Positions 37,710 to 45,894 of a stretch of 64,000 nt of DNA are shown in pieces. The translations under genes and the position numbers were made by a program. The first letter of the stretch is position 1. Each line of letters begins with the position of its first letter. The notes under the pieces are model-generated. The model was not told the origin of the DNA, ran no database searches, and saw only the letters and a program-made list of their open reading frames with translations. Origin of the DNA: Planctomycetaceae bacterium (GTDB taxonomy: Bacteria; Planctomycetota; Phycisphaerae; Tepidisphaerales; Tepidisphaeraceae); contig JAIYCY010000024.1 of assembly GCA_027487775.1 (NCBI GenBank), positions 1 through 64,000 on the forward strand, in the 5' to 3' direction.

Positions 37710-40682
37710 ATGAATCATCACGACCTCGATCGGACTTCGAAGCACACCCGATGCCGGCGCAGCGCCTCGCACGATCGTTCGCGATGGTTCGGCGCGATCG
37801 CGTTAGCGGTCGCTGCATGGACCGGCATCGGCGGGGTGTCATCCGTTTTTGCCCAGAACGGCGCGGGATTGAACAGCCTTTCCGACGACGCCCTCCTCGC
37901 CGAATTGGCAAGGCGAAATCTCGGGCAACTTCTCGATCGTGTCATGGAAGATGCCAAAACCCCCGAAGATCTTCGACTGGCATTACGCAGCCGGATCAGC
38001 CTCAATCAGCTCGAACGAGCCGACCTCTCCCCCTCACGCCGATACGAATTGATTCGACAAGTCGTCGCCGGACTCACGCCGAACATGGTCGCACGTGTCA
38101 ATGATCCCAAAACGCTCTACGAACAGGCAGACCTCCTCATTCAAGACGGCATCGCAAGCGACATCAACACCCTCGAGTATTGGGGCCCCAGCCCCGCCAC
38201 CCAGGCACAGGTCCGACCCGTCGTCGAAACCGCGATCCTTCTCGCCGAGCGCGCTCACATCACCAGCACCGATCAGATGAGCAAAGTCGTCGTACGCGGG
38301 CCCGACGACCAGCGCGGTTACAACCAGTTTATCGAACTCGAAAACATCTCGCTCGATAGCGAGCAAATGAAGCAACAGCTCGCCTATTACCGCGCGCTTG
38401 CCATGGATGTCGCAGACCCACAACGCGATCCCACCGCACGAGGCGCAATCGAATATCTGACTGCCTTCGATCGCGAAGACAACCCGGCCAGAAACTTCGT
38501 TCGCATCATGATCGGCAAGCTCCACAGCGTGCGCATGAACACAGACGGATTCGACGCCGCACGAAAGGCATTCAATGATGTCATCACTTCCGATGGCAAA
38601 GTTCCGCCAGAAGCCGAAAACGCCGACGAATGGATCGCCGCCGACTTTGCCAACCAATTCGAGGCCCGCTTCTTCCTCGCCGCCCTCGAAGTGACCGCCC
38701 AGTCCCCCGACGCCGCACGCAAGGCCTTCGAGCAACTGCTCGACTGGCAAAAACGCGCCCAAGTCGACAACGATCTCAAGGCCCAGTGGGCCGTCGCCAA
38801 CGACATTCTTGAATACCGCATCCTCAGCCTCCAGGCTCAGCGCGCCACCAGCCCGGATCTGCGCGCAAACAAAACCGACGAAGCCACGCGACTGCTTCTA
38901 CGGCTCATCGACAAACGACCCGAACTCACCGATCTGATCCTCACCCAGCTTCTCACCACCGTCGATCCCAACACACCCGTCGAAAAACTCGACATCCTGC
39001 TCCTCAAAGCTCGCGTCGGCGAAGGGGAAAAAATCGTCGCGCAAATCGAAAACAACGCCATCGCGAATCCTTCATCCAATGCCCCCACCATCAGCGAACC
39101 CGCCGCCCTGAATCGCGCCGCAGAGGCCGCGCGTGAAATCGTTCGACGCGCAGGTCAGAAAGATGTCGACAACAAACTCGTCGAATCCGCACGCTATCGC
39201 GAGGCCGTCTTCGTCGAGGCCGCCGGTCGAAACAAAGACGCAGCCCACCTCTATCTCGACGTCGCAACCGCCCTCGCCAAGCCGAATGCCCCACTCGCAG
39301 AAATCGCCCTCACGCGCGGCCAGCGTCTGGTCGGAATCCTCCGCGAAGAAAATCCAAACTCACCCGACGTCGAAACCCTGCTCGATCGCGTCTTTCCCAT
39401 CTCAATCGCACCACCCTTCAAGCAATCCCAGTACGCCTTCACATGGGGCGTCAGACAACAACGACAAAGGAAATTCGCAGAAGCCGCTGAGACGTTTCGG
39501 CAAATCAAAAAGGATGATCCCAACTACAACGAATCACGCTACTGGCTCCTCCGCGCCCTCGAAAACCAGGCCGCACCGCTCCCCGCCACCGATCCGCAAC
39601 GCAATCAGCTTCTCACCGACGCCAACAAACTCATCGCCGACGTTCGAAAGTTCCTCCGCGACCGCACACAAAGCACCGACGACGCGGTGCGTGACCGCAG
39701 CCGATCCCAACTCGCCTACGTGACGCTGCTCGGCGCTCGCATCGCAGGCTCCGTCAAGAATGATCCGCGCGAAACGATCGATCTCCTCAAAGCATTCGAA
39801 GACGAAGTCAAAGGCCTCCCCGATGAAAGCCAGTTGATGGGCGATGCAATGTTCATGCGCGTCGGGGCGTTCATGGCTCTTGATCGCGTCGATGATGCCG
39901 TCAATTCTCTGCTCAAACTCATCGACCAAACCGGCGGACAACGAGGTGGGGCCATCGTCCGCGGCATGCTCGAACGCCTCGAAGGCGAATTCGATCAGGC
40001 ACGATCCGCAGGCGATTCAACACGCATGGCCACGCTGCAAAAAAATCGCGCAGCCCTCACCCCGCGACTCGTCGAATGGGCCTCACGTCAAACCGGACCC
40101 GATGCCCAACGACAACTCTATATCTACAAACGCTACAACGCAGAAACCCAACGACTCGCCGCCGACTTCTCACCCGAACCCGCAGATGCCACCTCACGAC
40201 GCGAGGCCGCACTCAAACTCTTCCTCGAACTCGACGCCCCCGAAGGCTTCAAGCAATACCAACTCACACTCCCCGAAGCTGACCGCCCCCGCGCCCGCTA
40301 CGATACCGCCGTCGCGCTCTCCATCGCTCGGCTCTACCACGACCTCGGAAATCTCGACGAAGCTCGCAACCGCTACGGAAGACTCGCTGTCGATCGCGCA
40401 GTCGGTCTACCCGTGACCGTTCGCACAGAAGGAGGCGTCGAAATCGAATCCGATAACGACGCCTACTGGGAAACCATCTTCCGCTGGATCGATACATCCA
40501 AACGAACCAACCAACCCACTGATCAATTCAAAACCTACCTCAAAGAGCAATACATCCGCTGGGGCGATCGCGTCGGTGGATCACTTTGGAAAAGCCAGTT
40601 TGAATCGCTCCGCAAGGAACTCATCCCCGAGTTCGATCCCAAGGACCCCGCAAGCACGGCCCCGCCGACGAACACGCCCTGA
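37710..40682 (+). CDS. Large periplasmic helical-repeat (TPR-like) protein
   Basis: A 990-residue protein with an N-terminal signal or anchor segment (FGAIALAVAAWTGIGGVSSVFAQ), then almost entirely helical sequence with degenerate TPR-like pairs, for example FAEAAETFRQIKKDDPNYNESRYWLL, ALDRVDDAVNSLLKLI and LYHDLGNLDEARNRYGRL. No enzymatic motif is recognised. The ATG at 37710 has GGAG nine bases upstream; an open extension to 37584 crosses the leader hairpin and was not used. It is convergent with motB. It probably serves as a periplasmic scaffold. Similar long TPR proteins in planctomycetes have no assigned function that I know of. Confidence 0.7.
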   Translation: MNHHDLDRTSKHTRCRRSASHDRSRWFGAIALAVAAWTGIGGVSSVFAQNGAGLNSLSDDALLAELARRNLGQLLDRVMEDAKTPEDLRLALRSRISLNQLERADLSPSRRYELIRQVVAGLTPNMVARVNDPKTLYEQADLLIQDGIASDINTLEYWGPSPATQAQVRPVVETAILLAERAHITSTDQMSKVVVRGPDDQRGYNQFIELENISLDSEQMKQQLAYYRALAMDVADPQRDPTARGAIEYLTAFDREDNPARNFVRIMIGKLHSVRMNTDGFDAARKAFNDVITSDGKVPPEAENADEWIAADFANQFEARFFLAALEVTAQSPDAARKAFEQLLDWQKRAQVDNDLKAQWAVANDILEYRILSLQAQRATSPDLRANKTDEATRLLLRLIDKRPELTDLILTQLLTTVDPNTPVEKLDILLLKARVGEGEKIVAQIENNAIANPSSNAPTISEPAALNRAAEAAREIVRRAGQKDVDNKLVESARYREAVFVEAAGRNKDAAHLYLDVATALAKPNAPLAEIALTRGQRLVGILREENPNSPDVETLLDRVFPISIAPPFKQSQYAFTWGVRQQRQRKFAEAAETFRQIKKDDPNYNESRYWLLRALENQAAPLPATDPQRNQLLTDANKLIADVRKFLRDRTQSTDDAVRDRSRSQLAYVTLLGARIAGSVKNDPRETIDLLKAFEDEVKGLPDESQLMGDAMFMRVGAFMALDRVDDAVNSLLKLIDQTGGQRGGAIVRGMLERLEGEFDQARSAGDSTRMATLQKNRAALTPRLVEWASRQTGPDAQRQLYIYKRYNAETQRLAADFSPEPADATSRREAALKLFLELDAPEGFKQYQLTLPEADRPRARYDTAVALSIARLYHDLGNLDEARNRYGRLAVDRAVGLPVTVRTEGGVEIESDNDAYWETIFRWIDTSKRTNQPTDQFKTYLKEQYIRWGDRVGGSLWKSQFESLRKELIPEFDPKDPASTAPPTNTP

Positions 40683-40855
40683 ATCGAATCATCCAGGTTC
40701 AACCCATGCATCAACGCGTTCGAGATTCAGCAAACTCAAACAAGCCCCAACCCATCGCCGCTGTCGCGTGCCATTGACGACCACGCGCGCTACCAACGGA
40801 AATCCGTCTGGCCGTTCGCTTCCCGCGTCTCGGGACCTTCATCGACTAAAGACAT
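40683..40855. other. Convergent gap before motB
   Basis: A 173-bp gap between two convergent stop codons. No gene and no strong terminator hairpin was found. Confidence 0.4.
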
Positions 40856-41608
40856 CTATCGACTCTGACGTTGAATCACCAGCACGTTGCTCGCCTCAAC
40901 TTCCACCCGGCGGTTGGCCGCCTGTCCGTCGCCACGCAGCGCCCGCTGAACCACCGGCTCGTGCGCACTCGCTCCCTGCAGTCGAATCGTGTCCGGCGAA
41001 ACGCCCCGCGAAATCAAATAGTCCGCCACCGACTTCGCGCGATCCAACGAAAGCTGCATGCGGTCAGCCTCGCTCGCACCATCCTCAAGGTCGTCCAGCG
41101 AGACGTGCCCCTTCACCACAAACACCTGCCGATGCCCGCGAATCATGTTGGCAATCTGATCCAGCTGCCTACGCCCGGAATCCGTCAGCTCCCTCGATCC
41201 ACGCAGGAAACGCACCGGTGTGCCGACCGTCGATTCATCTCCCTGCCTTATCCGCATCACTTCGTGGTCGGTTCCGTCGGCACCTTCCTGCTCCTGAATG
41301 ACCGTCCCTTCCTCACCGTCCCCACCACGCGGAGCGATCGCCCGCAACTTGATCGCGGCCTGATCGATCGGATCGTTGCTGCTCGGATTCGGTACCCAAC
41401 CAAACGCCTCACGAATCCCAATCAACTGCTGAATCTCCCTCTCCGAAAGCTGTGCAGACGTCGCCCCCTGACTCCCTTCAGTCTTCAACACCCACATGAG
41501 CACGAACAATCCCATCATGCACATGATCAGATCCGCAAGCGTGAAGATCCATTCCGGACACTCTTCACAAATCTCATGAGGATCACACTTTTTACATTTC
41601 GCTGCCAT
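40856..41608 (-). CDS. motB: Flagellar stator protein MotB with N-terminal Cys motif
   Basis: MotB anchors the stator to peptidoglycan and carries the proton- (or sodium-) binding Asp. The 250-residue protein has a single membrane helix (WIFTLADLIMCMMGLFVLMW) with the Asp at ~26, a plug/linker, and a C-terminal OmpA-like domain (LDQIANMIRGHRQVFVVKGH, LSLDRAKSVADYLISRGV, IRLQGASAHEPV, AANRRVEV). The N-terminal tail contains CKKCDPHEICEEC, a C-x2-C-x5-C-x2-C pattern that could bind zinc in the cytoplasm and is absent from enterobacterial MotB. It lies downstream of motA with a 214-bp gap. Confidence 0.92.
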   Translation of the reverse strand: MAAKCKKCDPHEICEECPEWIFTLADLIMCMMGLFVLMWVLKTEGSQGATSAQLSEREIQQLIGIREAFGWVPNPSSNDPIDQAAIKLRAIAPRGGDGEEGTVIQEQEGADGTDHEVMRIRQGDESTVGTPVRFLRGSRELTDSGRRQLDQIANMIRGHRQVFVVKGHVSLDDLEDGASEADRMQLSLDRAKSVADYLISRGVSPDTIRLQGASAHEPVVQRALRGDGQAANRRVEVEASNVLVIQRQSR

Positions 41609-41822
41609 GGTTCACCGCAGAGTTGCAGAGGATTTCGCTGATTTCGACAAGCAGTTTTGCAGACACTTTGCTGATACGTGAACCACCACTCGGATTCGAT
41701 GAGTTGTCTTCAGACGCTTGGGTTCAATGATCGAGCAGTCCAAAAATCTGTGCAGTCAGGCGATGACAAAGCCGTTCAACTTAAGTTTAACTCCATCAAC
41801 CAGAATCGGCGGATGAAAGTTT
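41609..41822 (-). other. motA-motB spacer
   Basis: A 214-bp gap, unusually long for this gene pair. It shows mixed-composition sequence with loosely repeated 'TTTGCTGAT/TTTCGCTGATTTC' phrases and a GGTGA before the motB ATG. No separate gene is seen. Confidence 0.4.
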
Positions 41823-42602
41823 CTACGCCGCTTTGGCCATACCCGCTTGCTCCTTGAGGCTGAGGAAGCTCATCAGTTGCATTTCGACGACACGTGGGTT
41901 GTTTCCAGCCTGAATGCTGAGAACGCCCTGGAGGATGATCTCCTTGACGAACATCTCTTCCTTCGACAACAAGCCCAACTTCTCCGCCACCGGGCCTGCC
42001 ATCATGTTCTGCAGCAATGCACCATACAGCGTCCCCGTCAACGCCACCGCCAGCGCCTTGCCGATCGTCCCGGCGTCACCGCTCAAGTTCTGGAACATCG
42101 CCACCTGGGCCACCAGACACGCAATCAGACCACATCCCGGACCGAACTTCGCCAGCATCCCGAAAAAGTGCTTGCCGTGCTTGTGCCGCTCTGCCATCGA
42201 TTCCACTTCGATGCGCATGATCCGCTCGATGACTTCAGGATCCGTCCCGTCGATCGTAAGCTGCAGGCCCCGCCTCAAAAATGGATCATGCGCCTCACGA
42301 CTCGCCTGCTCCAGCGCAAGCACACCGTCACGCCTCGCAATTTCAGCGTAATTCACCAACTCCTTGATGATGTGCTGAACGTGGGCGTGCTTGTTCAACA
42401 CCACCTTCTTCGCTGACCCCAACGCGCCGATCACCGAATGCAGCGGCATCGACATCATCGTCGCACCCAACGCCGTACCACCCACCAGAATCACCTCGCC
42501 GACCTTCATATATGCCATCATGTCGCCCTGCGTCATGTAGTTCATGCTGTAAAGCAATGAACCCCACGCAACGATCAATCCGACTATGGTCGCAATATCC
42601 AT
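41823..42602 (-). CDS. motA: Flagellar stator protein MotA
   Basis: The stator subunit with four membrane helices. In 259 residues: N-terminal helix DIATIVGLIVAWGSLLYSM, VGEVILVGGTALGATMMSMP, cytoplasmic loop YAEIARRDGVLALEQASRE (charged residues that contact FliG), EVESMAERHKHGKHFFGMLAK, and the last two helices with GDAGTIGKALAVALTGTLYGAL and IILQGVLSIQAGNNPRVVE. GGAAG precedes the ATG, and an inverted repeat lies 30 bp upstream. It is transcribed before motB. Confidence 0.95.
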   Translation of the reverse strand: MDIATIVGLIVAWGSLLYSMNYMTQGDMMAYMKVGEVILVGGTALGATMMSMPLHSVIGALGSAKKVVLNKHAHVQHIIKELVNYAEIARRDGVLALEQASREAHDPFLRRGLQLTIDGTDPEVIERIMRIEVESMAERHKHGKHFFGMLAKFGPGCGLIACLVAQVAMFQNLSGDAGTIGKALAVALTGTLYGALLQNMMAGPVAEKLGLLSKEEMFVKEIILQGVLSIQAGNNPRVVEMQLMSFLSLKEQAGMAKAA

Positions 42603-42811
42603 AACTGCTTCCGTGCCGCACGCCTAGATCTATCTGCGCAGTTCCCGCGCAGACCTTTCGACTCCACTCTGGTTATCGGCACATCCCGCCCCCTTTCTTC
42701 AATGCTTCTCCACGCCCAACCACTTCACTCTTCCCCTCAACGAACCAACTCACCCCCACCAAACCCGATCCAAGCCTTTACCCGCCACTTTTCTCCCAGC
42801 ACAATCTCGCC
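42603..42811. promoter_or_regulatory. Divergent region of motA and the GT-C/TPR gene
   Basis: This 209-bp gap separates motA (minus) from the gene at 42812 (plus). It contains an inverted repeat TCTGCGC-N7-GCGCAGA at 42633-42653, 30 bp before motA, which could be an operator. No sigma-54 or sigma-28 site was found. Confidence 0.4.
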
Positions 42812-44680
42812 GTGACCCACGCACATCCATCCCGATCACCCACACCCACACCCCACAACACGACAACCGATCGGTCGCTCCTCTACATCCTGCTTCTCAC
42901 CGTCTTCATCATCTTCTCGCCCCTCGCATTTCACGACTACACACACTGGGACGACTGGCACAACATCTTCGGCAACCCACGCATGATCGCCCCGATCGGC
43001 GAAACGCTCGCCCATTACTGGACACATCCATACCTGGGCCTTTACATCCCCATCACATACTCCGTCTGGGCCGTACTCGCTCAACTCGCCTACACCCGCA
43101 CCCCCGACCCCGCCGGCAGTCTCCTCAACCCCTGGCTCTTTCACACCTTCAATATCTTCATCCACCTGCTCAATACCTTCCTCGTCTATCGCATCATCCA
43201 TCGATGCCTTCCCGCATCACCCTCAATCACCTCCAACACGACACCCCCAAGCCTCGACACTCACACGCCATCCCACCTCCGCTACGCCCCACCTCTCGCG
43301 GCTGCCATCTGGGCGATACACCCCATGCAAGTCGAAACCGTCGCGTGGATCTGCGGCAGTAAAGACCTGCTCTGCTGGCTCGGCGTGCTCGTCGCCTCAC
43401 TGCTCTACCTCCGACATCTCGATGCACATGCACGTCAGTCCCAATCGCCCGGCAACACCAACGCCCATCCCACACAAACCCTCGCGACCAAACCCTTCAA
43501 CTCACTCCTCAAATTCTGGATCAGCCCTCGCTACCTCGCCGTCGCGCTCGTCATGATCCTCGCGGTCTTCTCCAAGCCCACCGCCATGATTCTCCCCGCT
43601 GTTCTCGGCATCTTCGATCACTTCTTCCGACGACCCGATCCGATCGCACTTCCCTCAACATCCTCACGACTCCGGGCTCTACGATCCTCCTTCATACACG
43701 CCCTCCTTCGCGTCACACCGCTTCTCCTCATCACGATCGCAACCATGGTCGTCACCAAACGCGTTCAGCCCGCCTACAGCGTCTACCAACCCGCGCCCCC
43801 CGAACGCCTACTCGTCGCCTCAGATGCCATCACCCACTACGCAATCAAATACGTCGCACCCTTCAACCTCGGATTCGACTACGGCCGACATCCCGAATTT
43901 GTGCTCCGCGAATCCTCACGCACGCCCTTCACACCCATCATCCCCATCGCACTCCTGGCCGTCTCACTCTGGCAGTGGCAACGACGACCCTTCGTCTCAG
44001 GCGCCATCGCACTCGCTGTCGTAGGCGTTTCCCCCATCCTCGGACTCGTACCCTTCTCCTTCCAACTCTACAGCACCGTCGGCGATCACTACGTCTACTT
44101 CTCACTCCTCGGGCCCGCTCTCCTCTTGGCGATACTCCTCGCCCGATCCTCCGCCTCACTCTTCAAACCACTCGCCGTCTCTTCGCTACTCATCATCGCC
44201 TTCTGGGCCGTCCTCAGCCTCCGACAAACCACCGTCTGGAAAAGCAACGAATCGCTCAACCGACACATGATCGCCGTCAACCCAAACAGCTTCGGCGCCT
44301 ACAACAACCTCGGAATGGCCTACTCAGATCGACAAGACTTCGTCTCCGCCGAACGCATGTTCTCCGAAGTCATCCGACTCCGACCCGATGTCGTACTCGG
44401 CTATACCAATCGCGCACTGGCTCGACTCAAACCCACCACACTCAACCTCGAAGGTGCCGCAGAAGACCTCCGAAAAGCCATCCAACTCAACCAACAAGCC
44501 GATCTCCCCAGACGCGACTACCTCGTCTGGGAAATCCTCTACGCACGCGTCCTCAGCGACCTCAACCAAAACCAAGCCGCCGAAGCCATCGCTCAAGAAC
44601 TCGCCGCAGAATTCCCAACCGAAGCAGGCGTCATCGAACTCAACATCGTCCTCCGAGATCGCCGACTCACACAACCCTGA
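42812..44680 (+). CDS. GT-C-type membrane glycosyltransferase with TPR domain (TMTC-like)
   Basis: A 622-residue membrane protein with about ten to eleven helices, followed by TPR repeats (~490-610; GAYNNLGMAYSDRQDFVSAE, VVLGYTNRALARLKP). The first extracytoplasmic loop has FHDYTHWDDWHNI, where the DD pair fits the catalytic acidic motif of GT-C enzymes such as TMTC O-mannosyltransferases; HTFNIFIHLLNTFLVYRIIH and AAIWAIHPMQVETVAWICGS are further TMTC-like signatures. It would transfer a sugar from a lipid carrier to exported proteins. A GTG start at 42812 is used, as no ATG lies near. Specificity is unknown. Confidence 0.75.
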   Translation: MTHAHPSRSPTPTPHNTTTDRSLLYILLLTVFIIFSPLAFHDYTHWDDWHNIFGNPRMIAPIGETLAHYWTHPYLGLYIPITYSVWAVLAQLAYTRTPDPAGSLLNPWLFHTFNIFIHLLNTFLVYRIIHRCLPASPSITSNTTPPSLDTHTPSHLRYAPPLAAAIWAIHPMQVETVAWICGSKDLLCWLGVLVASLLYLRHLDAHARQSQSPGNTNAHPTQTLATKPFNSLLKFWISPRYLAVALVMILAVFSKPTAMILPAVLGIFDHFFRRPDPIALPSTSSRLRALRSSFIHALLRVTPLLLITIATMVVTKRVQPAYSVYQPAPPERLLVASDAITHYAIKYVAPFNLGFDYGRHPEFVLRESSRTPFTPIIPIALLAVSLWQWQRRPFVSGAIALAVVGVSPILGLVPFSFQLYSTVGDHYVYFSLLGPALLLAILLARSSASLFKPLAVSSLLIIAFWAVLSLRQTTVWKSNESLNRHMIAVNPNSFGAYNNLGMAYSDRQDFVSAERMFSEVIRLRPDVVLGYTNRALARLKPTTLNLEGAAEDLRKAIQLNQQADLPRRDYLVWEILYARVLSDLNQNQAAEAIAQELAAEFPTEAGVIELNIVLRDRRLTQP

Positions 44681-44706
44681 GCCCACCCATTCACACACAC
44701 CCTCAA

Positions 44707-44782
44707 CGCGCTCTTTTCGCACGCTCACGCGCTCGTTTCACACGCTCACGCACACCTTTCGCACGCTCACGCACACGCTCCG
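44707..44782. repeat. Tandem repeat, 3.6 x 21 bp
   Basis: Three full units related to CGCGCTCGTTTCACACGCTCA followed by a partial one (CGCACACGCTCCG). It begins 26 bp after the stop codon of the GT-C/TPR gene. Confidence 0.8.
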
Positions 44783-44884
44783 CCGGCACAATAAATCAAT
44801 GCCTGGACCACAGTTACACGAACACCACGCCCAACACTCACCCCTACAGCGCGGCCCGCACACATCATCGCTCTACATCTACCC

Positions 44885-44933
44885 GCGCGCTGCGCGACTA
44901 CGTCCGCACCTGCGCAGCGCGCACCTCGTTTTT
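44885..44933 (+). terminator. Strong intrinsic terminator between convergent genes
   Basis: GCGCGCTGCGC and GCGCAGCGCGC are perfect 11-bp arms around a 16-base loop, followed on the plus strand by ACCTCGTTTTT. It fits a terminator for the GT-C/TPR gene and, in reverse, may also stop the minus-strand gene at 44971. Confidence 0.7.
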
Positions 44934-44970
44934 CCAAATCACTGAACAATCCCCGTCCCACTACACACGC

Positions 44971-45798
44971 CTACGGCTCGATCGCACTCGATTCCTCGTC
45001 CGTCAACGGCCTCAGCGTCGCTGCCAAATGCCCGTCCGTGATCTCCAGCTTCTCCAGTCGCGCCAAAATCGGACGCGGAGTCAACTCGCCAAGCCCGCTC
45101 TTGACGATCAAAATCGGCTGCACCGCCTTGCCATCCAGCAAATCCAACAACTGCCCGCCCATCAAGGCTCGACGCCCGGCGTCGTTCAACGGCGCTCGCG
45201 TCGAACGCAGCCGCGCCTCGGTCACATCCCGCAGCAACAACTCACGCAAACGCTGCTTCGGACGCTCGATCGCCTTCACCGGCACCGTCAACAAACCCGC
45301 CTGCGTCCCGTCAAATCGCAACTCCGCCAATCCCGCTTCAGACGTCTTCACAGACAGACGCATTCCCACCACAGAATCCACACGCTCCACAAATCCACCC
45401 ACTATGATCTGACCCTCCAGCAAACGGATCCACGGATCACGCACAAACCCCGAAACACGCTCACGCAAGCCCGGCAAAACCTCCCACTTCTGCCATGTCG
45501 CGTTCAACTCCTCCTCCGAAATCTCTATCCGAATCGCCCGGGGCCTCTCCGACTCACCCGTCTTCGCCGCAACGATCGACTCCGCCACCGTGTTGTTTAA
45601 CGCCAACAACCGATCCTGCAACGCCGTCGCCGCCCGCTCTCGATCCGACTCGCTCATCGAAACCTGCCGATACCACGTCGGCTTCGATCGCATCAACCCA
45701 TATGCCAACACGCCAAACATCAACACGCAAGCCGCCAATAACAGCAGCAACACGCGAAACGTCCGCCTCGGCCTGACAGTCAACTCTTCCACTTCCAT
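44971..45798 (-). CDS. Unknown single-pass membrane protein
   Basis: A 275-residue protein with one N-terminal membrane helix (VLLLLLAACVLMFGVLAYGLM) preceded by a short Arg-rich cytoplasmic tail, then a ~230-residue extracytoplasmic domain with alternating strands and helices (IRIEISEEELNATWQKW, GQIIVGGFVERVDSVVGMRL, LAELRFDGTQAGLLTVPV). The overall design resembles lipid- or ligand-binding YpmS/DUF2140-like proteins, but similarity is too weak to assign. It lies downstream of aroDE and dapA on the same strand and may be co-transcribed. Confidence 0.65.
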   Translation of the reverse strand: MEVEELTVRPRRTFRVLLLLLAACVLMFGVLAYGLMRSKPTWYRQVSMSESDRERAATALQDRLLALNNTVAESIVAAKTGESERPRAIRIEISEEELNATWQKWEVLPGLRERVSGFVRDPWIRLLEGQIIVGGFVERVDSVVGMRLSVKTSEAGLAELRFDGTQAGLLTVPVKAIERPKQRLRELLLRDVTEARLRSTRAPLNDAGRRALMGGQLLDLLDGKAVQPILIVKSGLGELTPRPILARLEKLEITDGHLAATLRPLTDEESSAIEP

Positions 45799-45894
45799 TC
45801 CCGTCCATTCATTACTCGTCCATTCTCATTCACTTCACCGTCGATTCCATCCACCGCACGCTCACATCCATCCACTGAACATTCAAACCACCAC

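Larger units (their letters stand above)
44681..44970. other. Convergent gap with repeat and terminator
   Basis: This 290-bp gap between two convergent genes holds a 21-bp tandem array (44707-44782) and a strong inverted repeat followed by Ts (44885-44933). The short frames in it have no coding support. Confidence 0.6.

Noticed and set aside
43975..45600. 541-codon plus-strand frame overlapping the GT-C gene end and the 275-residue gene
   Set aside because: It crosses the terminator and the tandem repeat, and its Arg/Thr-rich translation has no recognisable domain.
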